This document shows positions 1 to 6,227 of a DNA stretch of 7,347 nt, one piece after another (the first letter of the stretch is position 1; each line of letters begins with the position of its first letter). The stretch is from Clostridiaceae bacterium (lineage in GTDB: Bacteria; Bacillota_A; Clostridia; Clostridiales; Clostridiaceae). Made by a program: the position numbers and the translations under genes. The stretch spans positions 1-7,347 of the forward strand of contig JAQSXU010000160.1 in NCBI GenBank assembly GCA_029256485.1. Direction: 5' to 3'. The notes below the pieces were generated by a model. That model had not been told where the DNA came from and did not search any database. It saw nothing but the letters and a program-made list of their open reading frames with translations.

Positions 1-77
1 TCTTTCACCCCCTTGTATTTTTATAGGGTCCCTGCAGTTTTGGGGAAAATCTGCGTACGAGTCTAGTTTATTTAACA
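1..77 (-). promoter_or_regulatory. 5' leader and Shine-Dalgarno site of a divergent gene outside the window (probably rpsT)
   Basis: Read on the minus strand, this stretch ends in a strong ribosome binding site, AAGGGGGTG (complement of about 6-14), followed by AAAGA at the very edge, so a start codon would lie just beyond position 1. In clostridial genomes the gene divergent from gpr is usually rpsT (ribosomal protein S20); the identity here is inferred from synteny because no coding sequence is visible. The leader, beginning near 77, contains a hairpin at 34-54: GCAG pairs with CTGC and TTTT with AAAA, with one bulged A and a CCCC loop on the RNA strand. The C4 loop could pair with the GGGGG of the Shine-Dalgarno site. 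Confidence 0.6.
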
Positions 78-83
78 AATGCT

Positions 84-112
84 ATTATAACATTATTTAA
101 AAAACACTTCAA
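84..112 (-). promoter_or_regulatory. Sigma-A promoter of the divergent gene
   Basis: On the minus strand a -35 box TTGAAG (complement of 107-112) and a perfect -10 box TATAAT (complement of 84-89) are separated by exactly 17 bases. This is a near-consensus vegetative promoter. Transcription should begin near 77 and run leftwards out of the window, giving an untranslated leader of roughly 75-80 bases. Confidence 0.75.
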
Positions 113-149
113 GAGAATATTATAAAAAACCTTATATATTAATAATTAT

Positions 150-178
150 GTATATAGTATTGCTTTAAGGTAAAAATA
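150..178 (+). promoter_or_regulatory. Candidate sigma-F (forespore) promoter of gpr
   Basis: GTATA at 150-154 matches the -35 consensus GYATA of sigma-F, and GGTAAAAATA at 169-178 matches every fixed position of the sigma-F -10 consensus GGnnAnAnTA; the spacer is 14 bases. Transcription would start near 185, about 20 bases before the gpr start codon. In Bacillus subtilis gpr is transcribed in the forespore by sigma-F and sigma-G, so the match fits the gene. I see no convincing sigma-G -10 box (CATnnTA) here. Confidence 0.55.
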
Positions 179-207
179 TTATTACAAATTAGCATGGGAG
201 TGGTAAA

Positions 208-1182
208 ATGAGCAATGTTAGAACGGATTTAGCTGTAGAGGCAAAAGAAATATATGAAAAACAAAATAATAATAAAATCCAGGGTGTAAGTGTGAAGGAG
301 CACACTGAAGGAGAGATTAAAATAACTAATGTTAAAATTTTGGATGAGCAGGGAGAAAAAAATTTAGGTAAGCCAAAGGGAACCTATATTACCATTGACA
401 TGCCACAATTAACCCAATATGACAGTGACATGATGGACGAAGTAAGCAGGGTATTGGCAAAAAATTTAAATGATATGGTAAAAATTGAAGAAAGTATGAC
501 TACAATGGTAGTGGGGCTTGGCAATTGGAATGTTACTCCGGATGCTCTTGGACCAAAGGTTATATCAAGACTGATGATTACAAGACATCTAAAACAATTA
601 ATGCCTGACAGTATTGATGAAGGAATTAGACCAGTATGTGCTTTGTCACCGGGTGTTCTTGGTCTTACAGGAATTGAAACAGGTGAAGTAATTAAGGCAG
701 TAGTGGATAGAATCAAACCTAATCTAATAATATGTATAGATGCACTTGCATCAAGAAAAATGGATAGAGTAAACAGAACAATACAAATTGGAGATACAGG
801 TATTTCACCTGGATCTGGAGTGGGGAATAGAAGAATGGAAATAAGCCCTGCCACTATGGGTATACCAATAATTGCCATAGGTGTTCCCACAGTGGTTGAT
901 GCAGCTACCATGGCCAATGATACTATAGATATGGTGCTTGATACAATGATATCACAATCAAAAAAAGACAGCAGCTTTTATTCTCTTCTGAAATCCATTG
1001 ATAAAAATGAAAAGCAGAAGATGATTTCAGAAATACTGCAGCCATATTTAGGTGATTTGATGGTTACTCCAAAAGAAGTAGATATGGTAATAGATTCTGT
1101 ATCAAAAGTAATTGCTAATGGAATAAATATATCACTTCAACCTGCTTTAGATTTAGAAGATATCAATAAATACATCAATTAA
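208..1182 (+). CDS. gpr: GPR, spore germination endopeptidase (SASP-specific aspartic protease, family A25)
   Basis: GPR cleaves the small acid-soluble proteins that coat spore DNA, releasing amino acids early in germination. It is made in the forespore as an inactive zymogen that cuts off its own N-terminus. Residues 4-12, VRTDLAVEA, resemble the SASP cleavage motif (TE/FASE), which predicts autoprocessing between D7 and L8 and a propeptide of only 7 residues, against about 15 in Bacillus megaterium. D112 (TPDALGP) and D178 (CIDALAS) lie 66 residues apart, the same distance as the functional D127 and D193 of the B. megaterium enzyme. The segment IGDTGISPGSGVGNRR (194-209) is strongly GPR-like. 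The length of 324 residues suits a clostridial GPR. The start has a GGGAG site at 196-200. It is preceded by a sigma-F-type promoter and followed by a structured element, and is intact. Confidence 0.97.
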   Translation: MSNVRTDLAVEAKEIYEKQNNNKIQGVSVKEHTEGEIKITNVKILDEQGEKNLGKPKGTYITIDMPQLTQYDSDMMDEVSRVLAKNLNDMVKIEESMTTMVVGLGNWNVTPDALGPKVISRLMITRHLKQLMPDSIDEGIRPVCALSPGVLGLTGIETGEVIKAVVDRIKPNLIICIDALASRKMDRVNRTIQIGDTGISPGSGVGNRRMEISPATMGIPIIAIGVPTVVDAATMANDTIDMVLDTMISQSKKDSSFYSLLKSIDKNEKQKMISEILQPYLGDLMVTPKEVDMVIDSVSKVIANGINISLQPALDLEDINKYIN

Positions 1183-1183
1183 T

Positions 1184-1311
1184 AGAAAGATCAAATATTA
1201 AAGATTAAAGATCAAATAAGGTTAATTTTCTGCAAAGCAGAGAATTTAAAATTAATGTTTTGCCTTTAGGCAAAACTATCCTTAATTGATCTTTTTTAAT
1301 TGATCTTTTCT
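1184..1311 (+). repeat. 128-bp two-tier palindromic element with two internal hairpins
   Basis: It begins one base after the gpr stop codon. The outer arms are 1184-1194 and 1300-1311, complementary apart from one extra T. The inner arms, 1207-1221 and 1280-1294, are complementary at 14 of 15 positions. GATCAA occurs twice on the left and TTGATC twice on the right. Enclosed are two independent hairpins: 1226-1233 with 1237-1244 (loop AAA) and 1258-1264 with 1269-1275 (loop TTTA). The RNA would fold as a stem ending in a multiway junction. A run of six T at 1292-1297 overlaps the end of the inner stem, so it may also act as the gpr terminator or as an attenuator before spoIIP. It could instead be a short palindromic mobile repeat (MITE-like). 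It contains no gene. Confidence 0.55.
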
Positions 1312-1335
1312 AATTTGTTTAAAGTAGTAATAATT

Positions 1336-1364
1336 TACAATTTTTATAAATATAATCATTTTAT
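1336..1364 (+). promoter_or_regulatory. Weak candidate sigma-E promoter of spoIIP
   Basis: TACAATT at 1336-1342 and CATTTTAT at 1357-1364 lie 14 bases apart and match the sigma-E consensus boxes (KMATATT and CATACAHT) at 5 of 7 and 5 of 8 positions. SpoIIP is known to be expressed in the mother cell under sigma-E, which is the main reason to consider it. In such AT-rich DNA a match of this quality can arise by chance. Confidence 0.3.
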
Positions 1365-1398
1365 AGGGAATTTATTTTACAAGTGAGGCGATGGAAAA

Positions 1399-2481
1399 AT
1401 GAACTTAAGAGCAAAGAAGAAAAGAAATATCTGCATCTCGGCTATAATTGCATCTGCGGTGTTCATAATATTTATTTCAGGAAGTGTTTTTGCTGAAAGT
1501 GGAGATGCTGTGAAAAGGGGCAATATGTTATATGTACAAGTTGTCAATTACACTATGCCCCTGCTTAAAGTAACATCATTTAATGATGAGGTCATGCTGG
1601 AAAATAACTTTTCTTTGAAAGAAAAGGTTCTAGACGTTATTGGACTAAATATAGCGGATCCTGGATCTATTATTGAAAGAGAAATAGCTTTTTTAGGCAT
1701 TGGAAATGGAAGCATAAAGTTATCTGAAGATAATAATTCCAGTAAGGTGTTATTTAATCCATTCAAGTTAAACGAAAGTGAAATATCAAAAAATAGTTCA
1801 GGAGATAAAGCTGATGAACTAAATCTTAAGAATACTGCCGTAAATGTCTATAATCCTAAGTTAAAGAAAACACTAAATGCAGCTAAACCAGAGGTATTTA
1901 TTTATCATACCCATACCACTGAAAGTTTTTTACCCGGAGATAACGATAAACTTGATCCAACACAAAACATTTGTTCAGTTGGAGAACTAGTAAAAAGGGA
2001 GCTGGAAGAAAACTATGGAATTGCAGTGATTCATGACACCACAATTCATAATGTAGAGGATTATTATCAGTCATATAATAAATCAGCAGTGACTGTGGAC
2101 AAATATTTAAAACAGTATAAGGATTTTAAATTAGTCATTGATATGCATAGAGATTCCGTGCCAAAGGAAGCGGCTACCGTAAAGCTTAATGGAGAAAACG
2201 TAGCTAAATTTATGTTTGTAATGGCAAGAAAAAATCCACACTATGAAAAAAATATAAGTGATGTTAATAAGTTAATGAATATATCAAATAAATTGTTTCC
2301 TGGTTTATGCAAAGGAATATATGGCCAATATAATTATGGAACAAGATATTTTAATCAGGATAAGAGCAACAATGCCATGCTTATTGAGGTTGGATCAGAT
2401 ACAAACCAATTATCAGAGGCCCAAGCATCTGCTAAATATTTAGCAAGAATAATAGCTGAGTATATAAATGGTACTAATTGA
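1399..2481 (+). CDS. spoIIP: SpoIIP, stage II sporulation protein P (peptidoglycan amidase/endopeptidase)
   Basis: SpoIIP is the cell-wall hydrolase of the DMP complex (SpoIID, SpoIIM, SpoIIP), which thins septal peptidoglycan and drives engulfment of the forespore. It removes stem peptides and cuts cross-links, while SpoIID cleaves the resulting glycan strands. The N-terminus has basic residues (about 5-9) and a hydrophobic segment at about 11-32, consistent with a membrane anchor or signal sequence. A poorly conserved linker runs to about 160. The catalytic domain starts at VFIYHTHTTESF with H170, H172 and E175, continues with DMHRDS (H250) and ends with LIEVGS (E330); these correspond to the conserved metal-binding and catalytic motifs of the family. 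At 360 residues it is slightly shorter than the Bacillus protein. The Shine-Dalgarno GAGG (1385-1388) is well placed for this start and too close to the out-of-frame ATG at 1391. SpoIID is not encoded in the window. Confidence 0.95.
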   Translation: MNLRAKKKRNICISAIIASAVFIIFISGSVFAESGDAVKRGNMLYVQVVNYTMPLLKVTSFNDEVMLENNFSLKEKVLDVIGLNIADPGSIIEREIAFLGIGNGSIKLSEDNNSSKVLFNPFKLNESEISKNSSGDKADELNLKNTAVNVYNPKLKKTLNAAKPEVFIYHTHTTESFLPGDNDKLDPTQNICSVGELVKRELEENYGIAVIHDTTIHNVEDYYQSYNKSAVTVDKYLKQYKDFKLVIDMHRDSVPKEAATVKLNGENVAKFMFVMARKNPHYEKNISDVNKLMNISNKLFPGLCKGIYGQYNYGTRYFNQDKSNNAMLIEVGSDTNQLSEAQASAKYLARIIAEYINGTN

Positions 2482-2565
2482 ATAAAAATATAAAAATGGT
2501 ACATCCTTATAATAGGAAAAGTATGTATATAATCTACTTTACCTAATGAAAGGAGTACTTTTTTT

Positions 2566-2907
2566 ATGAGAAAAAGAATTATACTGGTAACTATAATTTG
2601 CTTTTTTATAGTACTGCAGGGGTTTTTAATAGTAAGTAACAGACTAGACCAATTTATTAAAGATAAATCTGATTTTTCCTTAACATATAAAATTTCACCA
2701 CTAGAACTAAAAATTGATACAAAAAAATATATAATGGATATTAGTGAGAATTCATTCTATGAATTTACTAATAATAAATGGGAGCAATTTAGGGAAAATA
2801 TAAACAAACTTAATACTTCTAAAAACAATGTGTTTAATAACGCTGCAAAAGATGTCAATAAAATTACAGAAGTAATATATGATACATTTAACGGCAGTGT
2901 GAAGTAG
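2566..2907 (+). CDS. Small membrane-anchored protein of unknown function
   Basis: I do not recognise this 113-residue protein. It starts with a basic stretch (MRKR) and one hydrophobic segment at about residues 5-25, so it is probably a single-pass protein with a polar domain of some 88 residues outside the cytoplasm. The remainder is rich in Lys, Asn, Asp and Ile, with no cysteine, histidine or proline-rich motif, and its C-terminal half (about 68-110) looks helical. It has a good Shine-Dalgarno AGGAG at 2551-2555, ten bases before the ATG, and a base composition like its neighbours, so it is very likely a real gene. It lies 84 bases after spoIIP and could share its transcript. A separate sporulation promoter is possible (TTATAAT, 12 bases, TATATAAT at 2507-2533, sigma-E-like but weak). 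A sporulation role is inferred from position only. Confidence 0.8.
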   Translation: MRKRIILVTIICFFIVLQGFLIVSNRLDQFIKDKSDFSLTYKISPLELKIDTKKYIMDISENSFYEFTNNKWEQFRENINKLNTSKNNVFNNAAKDVNKITEVIYDTFNGSVK

Positions 2908-2930
2908 TTAGCAATTAAATACTAACATCT

Positions 2931-2958
2931 TTCCACAAATAATGTGTTATGTTATAAT
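2931..2958 (+). promoter_or_regulatory. Candidate sigma-A promoter P1 of lepA (extended -10)
   Basis: TGTTATAAT at 2950-2958 is an extended -10 element with a perfect TATAAT at 2953-2958. The -35 position, 16 bases upstream, is TTCCAC (2931-2936), a poor match, as is often tolerated with an extended -10. Transcription would start near 2965, giving a leader of about 60 bases before lepA. Confidence 0.5.
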
Positions 2959-2984
2959 TGACATTGATTATGTTGAACTATACT
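2958..2984 (+). promoter_or_regulatory. Candidate sigma-A promoter P2 of lepA
   Basis: A perfect TTGACA at 2958-2963 is followed by TATACT at 2979-2984. The 15-base spacer is shorter than the preferred 17, which weakens the case. The -35 box shares one base with the -10 of P1, so the two promoters could not be occupied at once. The last base of this -10 box is the first base of a 13-base dyad. Confidence 0.35.
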
Positions 2985-2996
2985 GCAGATTCTGCA
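2984..2996. promoter_or_regulatory. 13-base dyad next to the lepA promoter
   Basis: TGCAGATTCTGCA is made of perfectly complementary six-base half-sites around one central T. It immediately follows the -10 box of P2 and lies in the early transcribed region of P1. It could be an operator, or a small mRNA hairpin (5 bp with an ATT loop). I do not recognise it as the binding site of a known regulator. Confidence 0.35.
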
Positions 2997-3024
2997 TTAA
3001 TAATATAGCAATGGGGGTAAAAGA

Positions 3025-4836
3025 ATGCAAAGCGAAAGACAAAAACACATTAGAAATTTTTCAATTGTTGCACATATAGATCATGGTAAGTCTACATTGG
3101 CTGACAGATTAATTGAGCTTACCGGAACTCTTACAAAAAGAGAAATGGAAGAACAGGTTTTAGATAATATGGAATTGGAGAGAGAAAGAGGGATTACCAT
3201 TAAATCTCAAGCAGCCAGATTAGTTTATAAAAGATCTAATGGTGAAGAATATACATTAAACCTTATTGATACTCCTGGCCATGTGGATTTTAATTACGAG
3301 GTTTCCAGAAGCCTGGCTGCCTGTGAGGGTGCTGTTTTGGTAGTAGATGCCACTCAGGGAATTCAAGCTCAAACTTTGGCAAACTGCTATTTAGCATTGG
3401 ACCATGACCTTGAAATAGTTCCTGTAATAAATAAAATAGATTTGCCAAGTGCCAGGCCTGATGAAGTTAAACGGGAAATTGAAGATGTCATCGGAATAGA
3501 GGCACATGATGCCCCGCTGATCTCAGCTAAAACTGGACTAAATATTCAGGATGTTTTAGAGGCAATAGTTGAAAAGGTACCAGCACCTGAAGGTGAAGAA
3601 CAGGCACCCTTAAGAGCGTTGATATTTGATTCGTATTATGACAGTTATAAGGGCGTTGTATCCCATATTAGAGTAAAAGAAGGTACTATTAAGCCTGGAG
3701 TTGACATCAAGCTTATGGCAACAGGAAAGGTATATGAAGTAACAGAAGTGGGAGTTTTTGTACCTAACTATCTTCCAGTAGAACAATTGCAGGCTGGAGA
3801 TGTTGGATATTTTACTGCTTCAATTAAAAATGTAAGAGATGCCAGAGTTGGTGATACTGTAACAGAAAGTAAAAGGGCTGCAACAGAACCCTTAGAAGGG
3901 TACAGACCAGCAGTGCCTATGGTATTCAGCGGAATATATCCAGTAGATGGAGCAAAATATAATGAATTAAAAGATGCGTTAGAAAAGTTACAGGTAAATG
4001 ACGCTGCTCTTTCTTTTGAACCAGAAACATCAATTGCCTTAGGATTTGGATTTAGATGCGGTTTTCTAGGATTGCTTCATATGGATGTTATTCAGGAAAG
4101 AATTGAAAGAGAATTTAATTTAGATATTATTACAACAGCACCATCAGTTATTTATAAAATTGGAAAGGTTGACAATACTGTAATTGAACTTACAAACCCA
4201 ACAAATCTGCCTGATGTTACTGAAATAAAATATATGGAAGAGCCTATTGTAAAAGCTTCAATAATTACACCATCTGAGTATGTAGGAGCAGTAATGGACT
4301 TATCACAGAATAGACGTGGTATTTTTAAGGATATGCAGTATATTGAAACTACTAGAGTTGTATTAAACTATGAAATACCGTTAAATGAAATTATTTATGA
4401 CTTCTTTGATGCTCTAAAATCAAGGACTAGAGGGTATGCATCATTAGATTACGAACTTATAGGGTATAAAGAAGCTAAGCTTGTAAAATTAGATATTCTG
4501 CTAAATGCTGAAATGGTGGATGCTCTATCAATGATTGTTCCAGAAGAAAGAGCATATGCTAAGGGAAGAATGATTGCTGAAAAGCTGAAGGAAATAATTC
4601 CAAGACAATTATTTGAAATTCCAATTCAGGCAGCTGTGGGTGGAAAAATAATTGCAAGAGAAACTGTTAAAGCTATGAGAAAAGATGTTTTAGCAAAATG
4701 TTATGGCGGAGATATTTCAAGAAAGAAAAAGCTTCTTGAAAAGCAAAAGGAAGGCAAGAAAAGAATGCGTCAGGTAGGAAGCGTTGAAGTACCTCAGGAG
4801 GCATTCATGGCCGTACTTAAAACGGACGACAATTAA
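3025..4836 (+). CDS. lepA: LepA / elongation factor 4, ribosome-bound translational GTPase
   Basis: LepA (EF4) is a GTPase of the EF-G family that binds the ribosome; it has been implicated in back-translocation, initiation and 30S assembly. All five GTPase motifs are present: G1 AHIDHGKS (16-23), G2 RGITI (55-59), G3 DTPGH (82-86), G4 NKID (136-139) and G5 SAK (167-169). A beta-barrel domain 2 follows (about 190-280), then the EF-G-like domains III and V (about 295-480), and the LepA-specific C-terminal domain (about 485-600), rich in basic residues with [16 protein letters not shown] domain IV is absent, as expected for LepA. The length of 603 residues is typical and nothing is broken. The ribosome binding site GGGGG (3012-3016) supports this start. 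Promoters at 2931-2984 suggest vegetative expression separate from the sporulation genes upstream. Confidence 0.98.
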   Translation: MQSERQKHIRNFSIVAHIDHGKSTLADRLIELTGTLTKREMEEQVLDNMELERERGITIKSQAARLVYKRSNGEEYTLNLIDTPGHVDFNYEVSRSLAACEGAVLVVDATQGIQAQTLANCYLALDHDLEIVPVINKIDLPSARPDEVKREIEDVIGIEAHDAPLISAKTGLNIQDVLEAIVEKVPAPEGEEQAPLRALIFDSYYDSYKGVVSHIRVKEGTIKPGVDIKLMATGKVYEVTEVGVFVPNYLPVEQLQAGDVGYFTASIKNVRDARVGDTVTESKRAATEPLEGYRPAVPMVFSGIYPVDGAKYNELKDALEKLQVNDAALSFEPETSIALGFGFRCGFLGLLHMDVIQERIEREFNLDIITTAPSVIYKIGKVDNTVIELTNPTNLPDVTEIKYMEEPIVKASIITPSEYVGAVMDLSQNRRGIFKDMQYIETTRVVLNYEIPLNEIIYDFFDALKSRTRGYASLDYELIGYKEAKLVKLDILLNAEMVDALSMIVPEERAYAKGRMIAEKLKEIIPRQLFEIPIQAAVGGKIIARETVKAMRKDVLAKCYGGDISRKKKLLEKQKEGKKRMRQVGSVEVPQEAFMAVLKTDDN

Positions 4837-4840
4837 ACTA

Positions 4841-4897
4841 AATAACAAAGATTAAATAACGAAAATCAACATTATTTGTTATTTGCTCTTTGTAATT
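4841..4897 (+). repeat. Imperfect long hairpin between lepA and hemW
   Basis: ACAAAGA (4845-4851) and AAATAAC (4854-4860) pair with GTTATTT (4878-4884) and TCTTTGT (4887-4893), giving two perfect 7-bp stems separated by a 2-by-2 internal loop, around a 17-base apical loop. Three further pairs are possible outside, at 4841-4843 with 4895-4897. There is no T-run after it, so a classical terminator is unlikely. AAATAAC is repeated at 4840-4846, and TTATTTG is tandemly duplicated at 4872-4885. It ends just before the GGGG Shine-Dalgarno of hemW (4900-4903), so it may affect mRNA stability or initiation. It shares the ten bases AAAGATTAAA with the element after gpr. Confidence 0.5.
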
Positions 4898-4910
4898 ATG
4901 GGGTATTTCT

Positions 4911-6035
4911 ATGAGTGAAGAAATAGGTTTATATATACATATACCATTTTGCAAGCAAAAATGTTTATATTGTGATTTCCCATCCTTCAGTGGCAAAGAT
5001 GAACTTATGAAGGATTATTCCATAGCTTTAAGTGAGGAAATAGAGAAAAAATCTTCATTATTATATAAAAGCATTTTCATAGGTGGGGGAACACCCACCT
5101 ATTTGTCGTTAAGTTCATGGGAAATTATAAAGAAAAGTATAGATAAATTAGAAAAAACAGATGATATAGAATTTACAATAGAAGCTAATCCAGGAACTCT
5201 AAATAAAGATATACTATTACTATTTAAAAATATGGGTGTAAATAGGTTAAGCATTGGACTGCAATCATGTGATAACTGCATATTAAAAAAAATAGGAAGA
5301 ATCCATAATTTCAGTGATTTCATAACAGCCTATGAAATGGCAAGAAAAATGGAATTTAAAAATATTAATGTAGACTTAATGTTTGGTCTGCCTGAACAAA
5401 CTATGGAACATTGGAAGAAAACTTTGAATAAAATAGTAGAATTAGCACCAGAACATATTTCATGCTACAGTTTAATTGTTGAAGAGGGAACGCCATTTTA
5501 TAAGATGCAGCAAATGGGAAATTTAAAATTACCCTCTGAAGAAGTTGAAAGGGAAATGTACCATTATGCAGTTAATTTCCTAAGGGAAAATGGCTACAAT
5601 CAATATGAAATTTCAAACTTTGCAAAAGAAAATATGGAATGCAAACATAATATAATTTACTGGGAAACCAATGAATACATTGGCTGCGGCAGTGGAGCAC
5701 ATTCTTTTTACAATGGAATAAGGTTTAGCAACAAAGTTAAAATTGAAGATTATATTGATTCAATGGTAAAATATGATAATGCGGTAGAGGAAAAACATAA
5801 AAATTCTCATAAAGATGATATGGAAGAATTTATGTTTATGGGACTAAGAATGACTGAAGGTATATCAATGGAAGAATTTCATAAAAGATTTAACAATGAT
5901 ATTTTTTCAGTATATGGACATATTATTAATAAATTCATAAATAATTCTTTATTAATAATGGATAATGGAAGAATATACTTATCTCCTCAGGGGGTTGAAG
6001 TTTCAAACAGTGTTATGTGTGAATTTATTTTATAA
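4911..6035 (+). CDS. hemW: HemW, radical-SAM-type heme chaperone (HemN-like)
   Basis: HemW is a radical-SAM family protein that binds heme and delivers it to hemoproteins. It is often annotated as oxygen-independent coproporphyrinogen III oxidase, but it generally lacks that activity. The iron-sulfur cluster motif CxxxCxxC is C14, C18 and C21, followed by DF; CYCDF is characteristic of HemW, whereas true HemN has a further cysteine there. Also visible are the SAM-binding GGGTP (58-62), EANPGT (91-96), the KKIGRIH segment (126-132), MFGLPEQT (157-164), SLIVEEGTPF (187-196) and HNIIYW (246-251) with GCGSGAHS (258-265). The C-terminal 75 residues form the usual winged-helix-like tail. The length of 374 is typical. 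The start follows GGGG at 4900-4903. No promoter is obvious, so it is probably co-transcribed with lepA. Confidence 0.94.
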   Translation: MSEEIGLYIHIPFCKQKCLYCDFPSFSGKDELMKDYSIALSEEIEKKSSLLYKSIFIGGGTPTYLSLSSWEIIKKSIDKLEKTDDIEFTIEANPGTLNKDILLLFKNMGVNRLSIGLQSCDNCILKKIGRIHNFSDFITAYEMARKMEFKNINVDLMFGLPEQTMEHWKKTLNKIVELAPEHISCYSLIVEEGTPFYKMQQMGNLKLPSEEVEREMYHYAVNFLRENGYNQYEISNFAKENMECKHNIIYWETNEYIGCGSGAHSFYNGIRFSNKVKIEDYIDSMVKYDNAVEEKHKNSHKDDMEEFMFMGLRMTEGISMEEFHKRFNNDIFSVYGHIINKFINNSLLIMDNGRIYLSPQGVEVSNSVMCEFIL

Positions 6036-6143
6036 TGGTGAGTCATTAGTAAGAAATAGAGAGAAATAATTAACTAATTAGCCATAAATATATAATAATC
6101 ACAGCAAATAAGTATAAATGAAAAAATTTAAATATTAAAGATA

Positions 6144-6172
6144 TTGACAAATAAAAAGGGTAGTGATATTTT
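6144..6172 (+). promoter_or_regulatory. Sigma-A promoter of the hrcA heat-shock operon
   Basis: A perfect -35 TTGACA (6144-6149), a 17-base spacer and TATTTT (6167-6172) preceded by TGA, forming an extended -10, make a strong vegetative promoter. Transcription should start near 6179, so the CIRCE operator lies immediately downstream of the start point, where bound HrcA would block RNA polymerase. No terminator of hemW is visible in the 108 bases between its stop codon and this promoter. Confidence 0.82.
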
Positions 6173-6185
6173 TTAATCATAGTAA

Positions 6186-6212
6186 TTAGCACTCAACGGA
6201 GATGAGTGCTAA
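6186..6212. promoter_or_regulatory. CIRCE operator (HrcA binding site)
   Basis: TTAGCACTC (6186-6194), nine bases, GAGTGCTAA (6204-6212): both arms match the CIRCE consensus exactly and the spacer has the canonical length. HrcA, kept active by GroEL, binds here and represses class I heat-shock genes. The right arm ends three bases before the Shine-Dalgarno of hrcA, so the same inverted repeat in mRNA could also influence translation or stability. Confidence 0.98.
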
Positions 6213-6227
6213 TAAAGAGGTGATAGT

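Noticed and set aside
384..917. Open frame of 177 codons on the minus strand inside gpr
   Set aside because: It lies wholly antisense to a clearly conserved protease gene, and the translation is a low-complexity hydrophobic sequence with no family resemblance; it is a shadow of gpr codon usage.
1258..1275. TTTTGCC/GGCAAAA hairpin alone as a Rho-independent terminator of gpr
   Set aside because: No T-run follows it directly; the T6 tract is about 17 bases further on and belongs to the larger stem, so only the whole element could act as a terminator.
2905..2930. GTTAG/CTAAC hairpin after the small membrane gene as a terminator
   Set aside because: The stem is only 5 bp and AT-rich, with a poor T-tract after it; too weak to call.
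5099..5323. Open frame on the minus strand inside hemW
   Set aside because: Antisense to conserved HemW sequence, with no convincing ribosome binding site and no recognisable protein features.
4911..6035. Annotation of the radical-SAM gene as hemN (coproporphyrinogen dehydrogenase)
   Set aside because: The cluster motif ends in CDF rather than the CxC of true HemN, and the length and order of motifs are those of HemW.
6034..6087. ATGG...ATTAG with CTAAT...CCAT as a terminator of hemW
   Set aside because: The pairing is broken by unequal internal loops and is not followed by a T-run; hemW may simply read through towards hrcA.
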